DNA of 33,229 bases from Sandaracinaceae bacterium. GTDB lineage: Bacteria; Myxococcota_A; Polyangia; Polyangiales; Houyiibacteriaceae. Shown here piece by piece: positions 9,202 through 18,029 of this stretch. The stretch's first letter is position 1. Every line of letters starts with the position of its first letter. The stretch spans positions 1 to 33,229 of the forward strand of contig JAAZAH010000059.1 in assembly GCA_012514415.1 (NCBI GenBank), in the 5' to 3' direction. The translations under genes and the position numbers were made by a program. Under the pieces are notes generated by a model. That model had not been told where the DNA came from. It saw only the letters and a list, made by a program, of their open reading frames with translations, and searched no databases.

Positions 9202-9891
9202 ATGGAGCGCGAAGCGATGAAACTTGACGAGTTGAAATGGGACGAGCGTGGGCTCGTCACCGTCGTCGTCCAAGATGTGGCGACCGGCGAAATCCGCATG
9301 CTTGCTCACGCGAACCGCGAGGCCGTCGAAAACACCCTGAGCACCGGGGAGGCCCATTTTTATAGCCGTTCGCGTCGTGCTCAATGGAAGAAGGGGGAAA
9401 GCTCGGGACACACGATACGTGTCGATGAGATCGTTGCCGATTGCGATGGTGATGCCGTCCTTTATCTCGGTGAGGCGACGGGGCCCAGCTGCCACACGCT
9501 CGAAGAGACGTGCTTTTTTGAGCGCCTCGATGCGGGCGCGGCAAAGAAAGAGCCCGCGCTCCCCATCCTTGGGCGGCTTGAGCGAGAGCTGAACGCGCGG
9601 CGGGATTCGAGCGGCGATAAAAGCTATACGCGCTATCTCCTCGACCGCGGCGCACCCAAAATCGGAGAGAAGATCCGCGAGGAGGCGGGCGAGCTTGCGG
9701 AGGCCATCGCCAATGAATCCGATGAGCGCGTCGTCTCGGAATTTGCCGATCTCTTCTACCACGCCCTCGTCGGGCTCATCCATCGAGGGATCCCGCTGCG
9801 CGCAGTGCTCGCCGAGCTTGGCCGGCGCTTCGGGCGGTCAGGCCATGAAGAGAAGGCCTCGCGGAGCGAATTGAACGCGCCGAAAGGTTAA
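9202..9891 (+). CDS. hisIE: Bifunctional phosphoribosyl-AMP cyclohydrolase / phosphoribosyl-ATP pyrophosphatase
   Basis: HisI motifs (MLAHANREAVENTL...GHTIRVDEIVADCDGDAVL...GPSCHT) are fused to a HisE domain (KIGEKIREEAGELAEAIANES...EFADLFYHALV). The start could instead be ATG 9217. Confidence 0.95.
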   Translation: MEREAMKLDELKWDERGLVTVVVQDVATGEIRMLAHANREAVENTLSTGEAHFYSRSRRAQWKKGESSGHTIRVDEIVADCDGDAVLYLGEATGPSCHTLEETCFFERLDAGAAKKEPALPILGRLERELNARRDSSGDKSYTRYLLDRGAPKIGEKIREEAGELAEAIANESDERVVSEFADLFYHALVGLIHRGIPLRAVLAELGRRFGRSGHEEKASRSELNAPKG

Positions 9892-9892
9892 C

Positions 9893-10738
9893 TCAGCTCG
9901 GATCCTCGCCAATCCAGCGGCCATTTTCCCAACGAAGTCGCGTCGGGCCGGGGAGCGCGCGCGTTTTATCCGGATGAAGAGGATCGCCCGGGAGGGTGAG
10001 AACGAACGCATCGCCGACCTGCGCGACGCCGGGCCGGATGAGCGGCAAAGGCCTCCGTGCGCCGAGCGCGACGGCCTCGTCCACGCTCGCGGCTTCGGCG
10101 AGCTCTTGAAGCGTCCGAAGCGTTGGGGGCGCGAGCATCATCTCGAGTCGATCGGCCAGATCGAGTGCTTCCTCAGGCCGGTACCACGCGCCATCGATGG
10201 TCTCCACACCGTCGTGACAGGCGCGGAGGCTCTCGTCGCGATCGCAGCGCGCGAAAAAGAAGCGCGTATCGAAGCGGCGGTTTTCCATGGGCGGCGTGAC
10301 CCAACGCGCATAGGGGACGAGCCGGTCGAGCCGCAAGCGAGCGTCGGCTTTCACGAGCGCCTCGCGAAAGCCGAGGCCTTCGCGGATTGCGCGATCGATC
10401 TGCGCCGGAGTGCGCGCTTCTCCGAGGAAAATTCCGGCCTCCTCAAGCGTCTCCCGAATTGCGGCGACGAAAAGCCCGAAGACGGCATCGACAGGCGATT
10501 GCGGTTCGGAAAGGAGTGCAGGGAGCGGATCGACCTTGCGGCCGGAATAGGGCAGGCTGAGATCGCGATCCGAGGTGTCGACGCGCCCTCCCGGAAAGAC
10601 GTGGAAGCTTCCCATGAAGCCGCTCTCGGAGTGTCGCTTAAGGAGGAAGGTCTCGAGCCCGCGCCCGTCTGCCGCCTCGCGCAAGAGGATGACGGTCGCC
10701 GCATCATGAATCGGTTTTTGTTTATCGGCGCTCTTCAT
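9893..10738 (-). CDS. NUDIX hydrolase
   Basis: LLKRHSESGFMGSFHVFPGGRVD and AAIRETLEEAGIFLGE (Nudix box). Confidence 0.85.
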   Translation of the reverse strand: MKSADKQKPIHDAATVILLREAADGRGLETFLLKRHSESGFMGSFHVFPGGRVDTSDRDLSLPYSGRKVDPLPALLSEPQSPVDAVFGLFVAAIRETLEEAGIFLGEARTPAQIDRAIREGLGFREALVKADARLRLDRLVPYARWVTPPMENRRFDTRFFFARCDRDESLRACHDGVETIDGAWYRPEEALDLADRLEMMLAPPTLRTLQELAEAASVDEAVALGARRPLPLIRPGVAQVGDAFVLTLPGDPLHPDKTRALPGPTRLRWENGRWIGEDPS

Positions 10739-10807
10739 CCGCTAAGCATAGAGCATTGAGCGGAGTCCAGCGTTTGTTTTTTAGGCGCCGTGACAAAAGC
10801 GGGGGAA

Positions 10808-11578
10808 TCAGCGAAGGATCTGACTCGGGTTGACGCCGAGCGCCTCGGCAAGCCTCGAGATCGTCTCGAGCGAGGGCGTATGGCGCCCAGCCTCGACCCT
10901 CGCGATATTGGGCCGATGAATCCCCGTCCGCCGAGCGAGCTCGGCCTGGGTGATGCCGGCATATTGGCGGAGTTCGCGGATCCTCGCTCCAAGGCTTCGC
11001 CCATCGAGCGGCTCGGACTTCGCCATCGTGAATGTAAAGCGAGCGCCGCCGGTCGTGCCGATCTCGACGCCGCGGCCGTCGTCGAGGATGGTGATGGAAG
11101 CGAGCTGCTCCCGATCGTCCTCGGCATGAAGCGGTCTTGGCTCGAGGCGCGCAGAGCCATCGCTCATCACGAGAAGGAGCGCGTCGTGATGTGGCGCCAT
11201 CGTCGTCGCAAACTCGATGCGCGGATCGCGGCGCTGAACGGCGATGAAGGCGAGGCGGACCGTGAGCGCATCGAGCTCGGACGGCGCGCGAGCGGTGAAT
11301 CCGTGGGCAAGCTCAATCAAGAGCGGGTCGACATTTGCTGCGCGTGAAAGATCGATCGCAAAGGGGATCTCTTGCGCCCTCAGAAACGCCGCTTCGCGGA
11401 AAAGCAGATCCTCGTCGCCGAAAGAATACGCGTCGAGAAGCACGCCGCTGACGCCTTCATACGCCGCAATATCTCCCGGCGAGATCCGAGCAACCTCGAT
11501 CTTCGAGGCGTCGAGCAGACGCGCGAGGCGGTCTTCGAAAGAAGCCTGGGTGGTCACGAACGCGAGGGTGCTCTTCAT
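10808..11578 (-). CDS. XRE-family transcriptional regulator with unassigned N-terminal domain
   Basis: C-terminal HTH (LGARIRELRQYAGITQAELARRTGIHRPNIARVEAGRHTPSLETISRLAEALGVNPSQIL). Start placed at the MKSTLAF ATG (cat 11576-11578). Confidence 0.8.
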   Translation of the reverse strand: MKSTLAFVTTQASFEDRLARLLDASKIEVARISPGDIAAYEGVSGVLLDAYSFGDEDLLFREAAFLRAQEIPFAIDLSRAANVDPLLIELAHGFTARAPSELDALTVRLAFIAVQRRDPRIEFATTMAPHHDALLLVMSDGSARLEPRPLHAEDDREQLASITILDDGRGVEIGTTGGARFTFTMAKSEPLDGRSLGARIRELRQYAGITQAELARRTGIHRPNIARVEAGRHTPSLETISRLAEALGVNPSQILR

Positions 11579-11664
11579 ATTGGCTGAGTTATAGTCCTGC
11601 TCGCTCAAGAAATACAGAGACGGAGCGCAACTTATCGAAAAGCGCCGCTGTAGGTGTTGCCAAT

Positions 11665-12126
11665 TCAGCTGCTGGCGGAGTGACCGGCCCGCCGAAAATA
11701 GCTGCGGAGCTCAAAGGTCGGGCAGAAGAGTCCCTCGGCCTGAAGGCGCTCATTCGCGTCCGCGATCGCCTCTTCGGCCGTGCCGAAACAGTTGATCGGA
11801 TACGGGAAGTCCGTGAGCCAGGTCACGGCCTTCACCACGCCTCGCATGATGGGAGAGTCGGAGATGACGATCGAGGCGATCATCCGCTCCGCGAGCTGCT
11901 GATGAATCTCGTTCAGGGTCGAGCTCATTTTCTGCCGCTCGAGAACGCCTGCGGGACGAATCGATTTGACGTCCGAGATGAAGATGAAGCGCTCGGTGTC
12001 CTCGGCGAGGATCTCTCGGGTGATGGCCTGAAGGTCCGCCACATTCCAACCTTCGCGGAAAGCAGCCACGTAGACGGGGGGAAGGCGTATGAGCTCGAGA
12101 CCGACTGGGGAATCGTTTTGAGTCAT
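11665..12126 (-). CDS. STAS/SpoIIAA-like protein (uncertain family)
   Basis: 153-aa alpha/beta protein. The C-terminal PYPINCFGTAEEAIADANERL resembles tails of STAS/SEC14-like small proteins. Start placed at MTQNDSPV. Confidence 0.5.
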   Translation of the reverse strand: MTQNDSPVGLELIRLPPVYVAAFREGWNVADLQAITREILAEDTERFIFISDVKSIRPAGVLERQKMSSTLNEIHQQLAERMIASIVISDSPIMRGVVKAVTWLTDFPYPINCFGTAEEAIADANERLQAEGLFCPTFELRSYFRRAGHSASS

Positions 12127-12240
12127 GGCTGCGCTGTGTTCGTCATTTTTGCTTCGTGTCAAATCGCCAATGGGAGAAATCCTTAAGGGGGATTTTTGTC
12201 CTCGGCAGAATATGCGCGTGAAATCGAATGGTTCCCGGAA

Positions 12241-12267
12241 TGTGCACCCCGATCTACGGATTGCACA
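12241..12267. promoter_or_regulatory. Candidate operator: perfect inverted repeat upstream of purH
   Basis: TGTGCA-N15-TGCACA (12241-12246 and 12262-12267), flanked by two CCTTAAGG palindromes at 12181-12188 and 12286-12293. Confidence 0.35.
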
Positions 12268-12470
12268 CGAGTACCACAGGAATAACCTTAAGGGTGGGTT
12301 CTCATCATCCGAAGTGTGCTTCCTCGACGAAAGCCGAAGAAAAGCAGGACCTGGGCTTGCACGCAATAGGGATCACGCGCTATGGCCCGGCGGCATACGT
12401 CGGCCCCGCTGATTCGCTCGATGGGGCGGCGCGCGGATGGATCGCGCGCAGCGAAGGAGTGCGTTGAAAG

Positions 12471-14033
12471 ATGAAAAGAGCGCTGATCTCGGTCTCGGAT
12501 AAGACAGGCGTCGTGGACTTTGCCAAAGAGCTTGCGGAGCTGGGCTTCGAGATCCTCAGCACGGGCGGCACGGCAAAGGCACTCCGCGACGCCGGAATTC
12601 CCGTACGCGATGTGAGCGATTTCACGGGTTCGCCCGAGATCATGGATGGACGCGTGAAGACCCTTCATCCGCGAGTCCACGGCGGCATCCTCATGCGCGA
12701 TTGCGATGAGGACCGCGCCGATCTCGAGCGCATCGGCGGCGCACCCATCGATCTCGTCTGCGTTAACCTCTACCCCTTTGAGGAAACGGTCGCTCGGGGC
12801 GCAGGACGTGAGGAGACGATCGAGAACATCGATATCGGCGGCCCCACGATGGTGCGGAGCGCGGCCAAATCCCATGAGCGCGTGACGATTGTCACCTCGC
12901 CCGAGGATTATGAGAGCGTCATCGACGAGCTACGTGAGAACGGCGAGACCTCGCTCACGACGCGTCAGCGCCTCGCCGCCAAGGCGTTCAGCCATACGGC
13001 GGCGTACGATGGCGCCATCGCGGCTTATATGACGAGCACCGGCCCCTTTGCCGAGGAGGATGGAACGCCGGCGCGTTTCCCCTCGACGCTCACGCTCTCG
13101 CTTCAGAAGGCTTACGATGTGCGCTACGGCGAAAACCCGCATCAGGCGGGCGCGTTCTATATCGAGCGCGGCGCAAAGCCTGGGAGCCTTGCGCTTGCCG
13201 AAAGCCTCGGCGCGGGCGGCAAAGAGCTCAGCTTCAACAACCTCGTCGATGTGGATGCGGCGCTCGACGCCGTCCGGGAATTCACTGAGCCTGCGGCGGT
13301 GGTTGTCAAGCACACCAATCCCTGCGGCGTCGCGCGTGCGGCTGAGCTTGCCGAAGCCTACCGCCTCGCGCGCGAGGCCGATCCGACGAGCGCCTTCGGT
13401 GGGATCGTCGCGCTCAATCGCGAGGTCGATGAAGCGACGGCAGCCGTCCTCTCGGAGACCTTCCTCGAGTGCATCGTCGCGCCCTCGTTCAGCGAAGCCG
13501 CGCTCAAAAAGCTTCGAGAAAAGCCGGCGCTAAGGCTGCTCGCGACGGGCGCGTGGCTCGGCCCTGATTTCCAAGAACTTCATATGAAGCGGATCGGGGG
13601 TGGCCTCCTTGTGCAAGATCGCGATCGCACGCTTCAAGACGAGATTCGAGCCGCCAAGGTTGTCACCAAGCGCGCGCCCACCGAGAGCGAATATCGCTCG
13701 CTTGAGATGGCGTGGCGTGTGGGGAAGCACGTCAAATCGAACGCGATCGTTTTCGCCCTCGAAGATCGGACCGTCGGCGTTGGGGCGGGCCAGATGGCCC
13801 GCGTGACGAGCGTGCAGATCGCGGCGCAAAAGGCCGGTGAGCTTGCGCGGGGAGCGGCGATGGCGTCGGATGCATTCTTCCCCTTCGCCGATGGCATTGA
13901 AGCGGCGCGCGATGCGGGCATCACCGCGATCGCTCAACCCGGCGGGAGCAAACGGGACGAGGAGGTGATCGCTGCAGCCGACGCAGCCGGCATCGCCATG
14001 GTCTTTACGGGGCTACGTCATTTCAGGCATTGA
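12471..14033 (+). CDS. purH: Bifunctional AICAR transformylase / IMP cyclohydrolase
   Basis: KRALISVSDKTGVVDFAKELAELGFEILSTGGTAKAL, YGENPHQAGAFY, KHTNPCGVA, SAFGGIVALN and DAFFPFADGIE. Confidence 0.97.
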   Translation: MKRALISVSDKTGVVDFAKELAELGFEILSTGGTAKALRDAGIPVRDVSDFTGSPEIMDGRVKTLHPRVHGGILMRDCDEDRADLERIGGAPIDLVCVNLYPFEETVARGAGREETIENIDIGGPTMVRSAAKSHERVTIVTSPEDYESVIDELRENGETSLTTRQRLAAKAFSHTAAYDGAIAAYMTSTGPFAEEDGTPARFPSTLTLSLQKAYDVRYGENPHQAGAFYIERGAKPGSLALAESLGAGGKELSFNNLVDVDAALDAVREFTEPAAVVVKHTNPCGVARAAELAEAYRLAREADPTSAFGGIVALNREVDEATAAVLSETFLECIVAPSFSEAALKKLREKPALRLLATGAWLGPDFQELHMKRIGGGLLVQDRDRTLQDEIRAAKVVTKRAPTESEYRSLEMAWRVGKHVKSNAIVFALEDRTVGVGAGQMARVTSVQIAAQKAGELARGAAMASDAFFPFADGIEAARDAGITAIAQPGGSKRDEEVIAAADAAGIAMVFTGLRHFRH

Positions 14034-14040
14034 GGTGCAA

Positions 14041-15309
14041 ATGAAGGTCCTCATCATCGGGAGCGGCGCGCGCGAGCACGCCATCATGCATAAGCTTTCA
14101 CTCGATCCGAAGGTCGAGGTCCACGCGGCACCGGGCAATGGCGGAATGGCCGGGCTCGGACCGAATCACCCCGTCGATGTGAACGATCCGGACGCGATTG
14201 TTTCGCTTGCGAAGGAGATCGGCGCGGGTCTTGTGATTCTGGGGCCCGAGGCGCCGCTCGTGGCGGGCGCGGTCGATGCGCTTGAAGCCGCGGGGATTGC
14301 AGCTTTCGGTCCGACGAAGGCGGCCGCACAGCTCGAGGGCTCGAAGATCTTCAGCAAGGAATTCATGGCGCGCCACGGCATCCCCACGGCGGATTTTCGC
14401 GTCTTCGGCGATCCGGACGAAGCCGATCGCTTTATCGAAGAGGCGAACCGGCCGCTTGTCGTCAAAGCCGATGGCCTCGCGGCGGGGAAAGGTGTCTTTG
14501 TCGCCAAGGACGCGGCCGAGGCAAAAGACGCGGTCGATCGCATCATGCGAAAGCGGGAGTTCGGCGCCTCAGGCGAGCGCATTCTTATCGAAGAGACGCT
14601 CGTCGGAGAAGAGGTGAGCTACCACGTGATAAGCGATGGAACGCGCTATCTTCGGATGGCGCCGGCGCAGGATCATAAGCGTGTTTTCGATGGCGATCAG
14701 GGCCCGAATACGGGCGGTATGGGTGCGTACTCCCCGCCACCCGTCGTCACGCCCGAGGTCGAAGAGGCGATCATCCAGCGCGTCGTCGAGCCGACACTTC
14801 GTGGGATGCGCGAGGAAGGCGTCCCCTTTAAGGGCGCGCTCTTTGTGGGGCTCATGATCGTCGACGGAGAGCCGCAGGTTCTCGAATACAACGTTCGCCT
14901 CGGCGATCCCGAATGCGAGTCGCTGATGGCCCGGATGAAAGGCGATGTCCTCCCGCTCTTTCTCGGGGCGGCGCGCGGTGATTTCGGTGAATTTTCTCCG
15001 AGCTGGGAGGCGCCTGCGGCGCTTTGCGTCGTGCTCGCTTCGGGCGGCTATCCGGGCGAGTTCGAAAAGGGGAAGCCCATCGAAGGCATCGATGAGGCCA
15101 ATCAAACCGAAGGCGTGATTGTTTACCACGCGGGCACTCGGCTTGAAGGCGATACGATCGTGACCTCAGGCGGGCGTGTTCTTACGGTCACAGCGATCGG
15201 GGGCAACGTCGATGATGCCGCCGCGCGCGCGTATGAGGCGGCGTCGAAGATCCGCTTTGATGGCGTGCACTACCGTAAGGACATTGGTCACCACGCAAGG
15301 ACGAGGTGA
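14041..15309 (+). CDS. purD: Phosphoribosylamine-glycine ligase
   Basis: MKVLIIGSGAREHAIMHKL, VKADGLAAGKGVFVA and NVRLGDPECES. The track start is GTG 14035; ATG 14041 with upstream GAGG is preferred. Confidence 0.96.
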   Translation: MKVLIIGSGAREHAIMHKLSLDPKVEVHAAPGNGGMAGLGPNHPVDVNDPDAIVSLAKEIGAGLVILGPEAPLVAGAVDALEAAGIAAFGPTKAAAQLEGSKIFSKEFMARHGIPTADFRVFGDPDEADRFIEEANRPLVVKADGLAAGKGVFVAKDAAEAKDAVDRIMRKREFGASGERILIEETLVGEEVSYHVISDGTRYLRMAPAQDHKRVFDGDQGPNTGGMGAYSPPPVVTPEVEEAIIQRVVEPTLRGMREEGVPFKGALFVGLMIVDGEPQVLEYNVRLGDPECESLMARMKGDVLPLFLGAARGDFGEFSPSWEAPAALCVVLASGGYPGEFEKGKPIEGIDEANQTEGVIVYHAGTRLEGDTIVTSGGRVLTVTAIGGNVDDAAARAYEAASKIRFDGVHYRKDIGHHARTR

Positions 15310-15313
15310 ACCC

Positions 15314-15898
15314 GTGCGGTCGGCGATCCAGATTCTCCGCCGCGGCGGGGTGATCGCGGCGCCGACCGAGACGCTCATCGGGCTTCTCGCTGACGCGCAT
15401 TCGAAGGCGGCCGTCGAGGCCGTACTTGCGATCAAACGGCGGAGCGGAGAAGAGACCCTTGGTCTGATTGCCCCCGATCTCGAGAGCGTCGCCTCGCTCG
15501 CTCTCCCGCTCGAAGGAAAAGCTCGGGAGCTCGCTGAAAGGCACTGGCCGGGTCCGCTCACGCTCGTCCTCGATGCAAAACCAGGTCTCCATCCCGCGCT
15601 GATCCGCGATGGCGCCGTCGCGATCCGCATCCCTGCCGCGAGCCCCGCGCTCGACCTTTGTCGGGCCTTCGGCGGCCCGCTGACTGCGACGAGCGCGAAT
15701 CTTCGGGGCGGGCCCTCCGTCGCATCGACCGAGGCGCTCGATCCGGCCATCCTTCAGGCGGTGGATGGGATCCTCGAAGGAAAATCCCCAGGCGGTGCCC
15801 CATCGACGATCGCGCGAGTCCGTGGTGATCGCATTGAAGTTCTGAGAGAAGGGGCCATCGCCGCCGAAGCTTTGACTTCGGGCTCGTCCCCGCGTTAG
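15314..15898 (+). CDS. L-threonylcarbamoyladenylate synthase (Sua5/YciO/YrdC family)
   Basis: AIQILRRGGVIAAPTETLIGLLADA, WPGPLTLVLDAKPGL, AIRIPAAS and GPLTATSANLRGG. GTG start at 15314, shortly after the purD stop. Confidence 0.88.
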   Translation: MRSAIQILRRGGVIAAPTETLIGLLADAHSKAAVEAVLAIKRRSGEETLGLIAPDLESVASLALPLEGKARELAERHWPGPLTLVLDAKPGLHPALIRDGAVAIRIPAASPALDLCRAFGGPLTATSANLRGGPSVASTEALDPAILQAVDGILEGKSPGGAPSTIARVRGDRIEVLREGAIAAEALTSGSSPR

Positions 15899-15912
15899 TC
15901 TTCGAAACAGTC

Positions 15913-16176
15913 ATGACGCCGATCGATAACGCAGACGCCGCACGCCGCTTTGCTCGCCATATCGCGAGCGATCTCAGCCTCTACAACGAGGAGAAGATCC
16001 TCGAGGGGCTGGCGAACGACACCCTTTTCGAAGTCCTTGAAGACGAGATCGAGGAGGGGCGCGCCCTGTATAAAAAGCGAGTCCCGCCCGAGCTGTACGC
16101 CAAGAACTACTACGATCGCGCGCTCATCGATGTGCTCGTGCGATCCAAGGGGCACATTCCTTCCAAGGTCTGGTGA
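15913..16176 (+). CDS. Small 87-aa acidic hypothetical protein
   Basis: MTPIDNADAARRFARHIASDLSLYNEEKILEGLANDTLFEVLEDEIEEGRALYKKRVPPELYAKNYYDRALIDVLVRSKGHIPSKVW, co-directional and 14 bp after sua5/yrdC. Confidence 0.7.
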   Translation: MTPIDNADAARRFARHIASDLSLYNEEKILEGLANDTLFEVLEDEIEEGRALYKKRVPPELYAKNYYDRALIDVLVRSKGHIPSKVW

Positions 16177-16179
16177 GCC

Positions 16180-17124
16180 TCAGCGTTTGAGCGCGCGAAG
16201 CGCCTCAAGTGCGCGCTGAAAATCCGCCGGGGCCTCGCGCTCGAATCGGACGTCCTCGCCGCTCAGCGGATGTTGGAACGCGAGGACGCGAGCGTGGAGC
16301 GCTTGCCGGCCGAGCTCCCGACCGATGGCGCGGACGGCCGGGTTGGAGATGGAGCGTCCGTAGAGCGGATCGCCGAGGAGGGGATAGCCTGCATCGCTCA
16401 GGTGGACGCGGATTTGATGCGTCCGTCCGGTGTGGAGGCGGCATTCGACGAGCGCCGCGAAAGGGAGCGCCTCGAGCCTCCGGACCTCCGTGATGGCGAC
16501 CTTTCCGGCCTCAACGCGGCTCGAAAAGCGCTTTCGATCGCGGGGATGTCGCGCATGGAGGGTCTCGAACCGCTGCTGCTCGCGATCGAAGCCGAGCGCG
16601 ATGGCGTGGTATTCGCGGTGGATCTCTTGCGCCCGAAAGAGGGCGCCGAGCGCCTCGAACGCTTTGACCGTCCGCGCGATGACCATCAGGCCGCTGGTAT
16701 CTTTATCCAAACGGTGGACGATGCCGGGCCGATCCTCGTCTTCACCGCTTCGCTCGATGAGCTTATGGAGGATGGCGTGGACGAGCGTTCCGCTCGTGTG
16801 CCCCTTAGAGGGATGAACGACCATCCCGGCAGGCTTGTCAACCACGAGCAGATGCGGATCCTCGTAGAGGATGTCGATGGGGAGGTTTTCGGGCTCGAGC
16901 ACGAGGCGTTCGGATGGGGGCGCTGCGATTCGGATCTCGGCGCCCGCGATTGCACGCGAGGTCTTTGTGAGCGTTTCGCCATCCTGCGTGATCGCTCCCC
17001 CCTCGATGAGTCGCTGTATTTGGCTCCTTGAATAGTTCGGCGTATAACGCGCTAAGACCTTATCGAGACGCTCTCCGGCGTCCTCTTCGCGCACCTGAAA
17101 ACGCTCGATCGCGGTCGGGCTCAT
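16180..17124 (-). CDS. RluA/RluD-family 23S rRNA pseudouridine synthase
   Basis: S4-like N-terminus (ERLDKVLARYTPNYSRSQIQRLIEGGAI) and RluD core (HRLDKDTSGLMVIARTVKAFEAL, GRTHQIRVHLSDAGYPLLGDPLYG). Confidence 0.93.
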   Translation of the reverse strand: MSPTAIERFQVREEDAGERLDKVLARYTPNYSRSQIQRLIEGGAITQDGETLTKTSRAIAGAEIRIAAPPSERLVLEPENLPIDILYEDPHLLVVDKPAGMVVHPSKGHTSGTLVHAILHKLIERSGEDEDRPGIVHRLDKDTSGLMVIARTVKAFEALGALFRAQEIHREYHAIALGFDREQQRFETLHARHPRDRKRFSSRVEAGKVAITEVRRLEALPFAALVECRLHTGRTHQIRVHLSDAGYPLLGDPLYGRSISNPAVRAIGRELGRQALHARVLAFQHPLSGEDVRFEREAPADFQRALEALRALKR

Positions 17125-17127
17125 GGT

Positions 17128-17865
17128 TCAGCGAAGGTCCGCGATCTTCCACACCGAATCTTCGAAGACGAGGAAGACGAGGCCGTCGCTTGCGTATTGG
17201 ATGACGGCGCGATCGTCTTCAATCTGAGCCTTGAAGGAGTCGGTTTCATCGACGATGGCGAAGAGACGAGCGAGCGCTGGGTCAGGACCGTCCTCGAAAG
17301 CCTCGCGGAAAACCTGCTCATTGAGCCCCTCGCGATCGCGCCTCGGAACGAAACGGATGAGAAGATCGAAGCGCTTATTCTGCACCGCGCGCGAAAAAGA
17401 TCGGAGCGCGAGCTCGGGCGTCGATTGAGGATAGGGGTTGAGGATGGAGCCATCGAGCCGCCATTCCCCGTCCTCGAGGTAGAAACGGACGACTGTTCCA
17501 TCTGCAAGCGTGAATCGGGCTTCAGCGCGCTGGGCCTCTGGTTCGCCTCGGAGCATCGAGGCGAGGGCGAGGCGTTCGCTCGGATTTTGACGAAGCTCGC
17601 GGGCGAAATCCTCCGGACTGACCTCGGCGCGGCTTTCCGAGGCGAGGAGGTGGTAGGCCGCGTCGTAAGCCTCGCGCTCGATGAGGTTTCCAAAATCGCG
17701 CGCGGTGCGCGAGGGCGTTGATGGCCCGCCGCACGCATTTTGCGTGAGGACAATCGCGACTGCGAATAAGACTAGAAGGCGAAGGCCTCTGGGCGAGGTG
17801 TCATGTGCGAACCCGCCATGCGAGCGGATGAGGCGAATCCAACGCGTTGAAAAAGAGCGATCCAC
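17128..17865 (-). CDS. Hypothetical secreted protein or lipoprotein
   Basis: N-terminal hydrophobic segment (LRLLVLFAVAIVLTQNACGG) ending at a Cys, although the lipobox is non-canonical. 3 bp upstream of rluD, same strand. Confidence 0.65.
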   Translation of the reverse strand: MDRSFSTRWIRLIRSHGGFAHDTSPRGLRLLVLFAVAIVLTQNACGGPSTPSRTARDFGNLIEREAYDAAYHLLASESRAEVSPEDFARELRQNPSERLALASMLRGEPEAQRAEARFTLADGTVVRFYLEDGEWRLDGSILNPYPQSTPELALRSFSRAVQNKRFDLLIRFVPRRDREGLNEQVFREAFEDGPDPALARLFAIVDETDSFKAQIEDDRAVIQYASDGLVFLVFEDSVWKIADLR

Positions 17866-17924
17866 ATCCCTTCTTTATCAGGCTTCGGTCTCCCACGCAT
17901 GGGGCAAGACGAGAGCGAAGAAGA

Positions 17925-17957
17925 AACGCCCGCTCCGATGCATTCGAGGCGGGCGTT
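17925..17957 (-). terminator. Rho-independent terminator of the Cys-rich lipoprotein gene
   Basis: AACGCCCGC (17925-17933) pairs with GCGGGCGTT (17949-17957). On the minus strand it is followed by TCTTCTTCGC. Confidence 0.8.
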
Positions 17958-18029
17958 CAGCTTCACGTTGGCTTCAACATCTGGACGAGGGCGAGGCGGC
18001 GAGGTGCGCCCCGCTCGAATCACAGCCGA

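Noticed and set aside
12288-12470. ZTP or THF riboswitch upstream of purH
   Set aside because: Searched by eye for the conserved pfl/ZTP core and THF motifs; no convincing match found.
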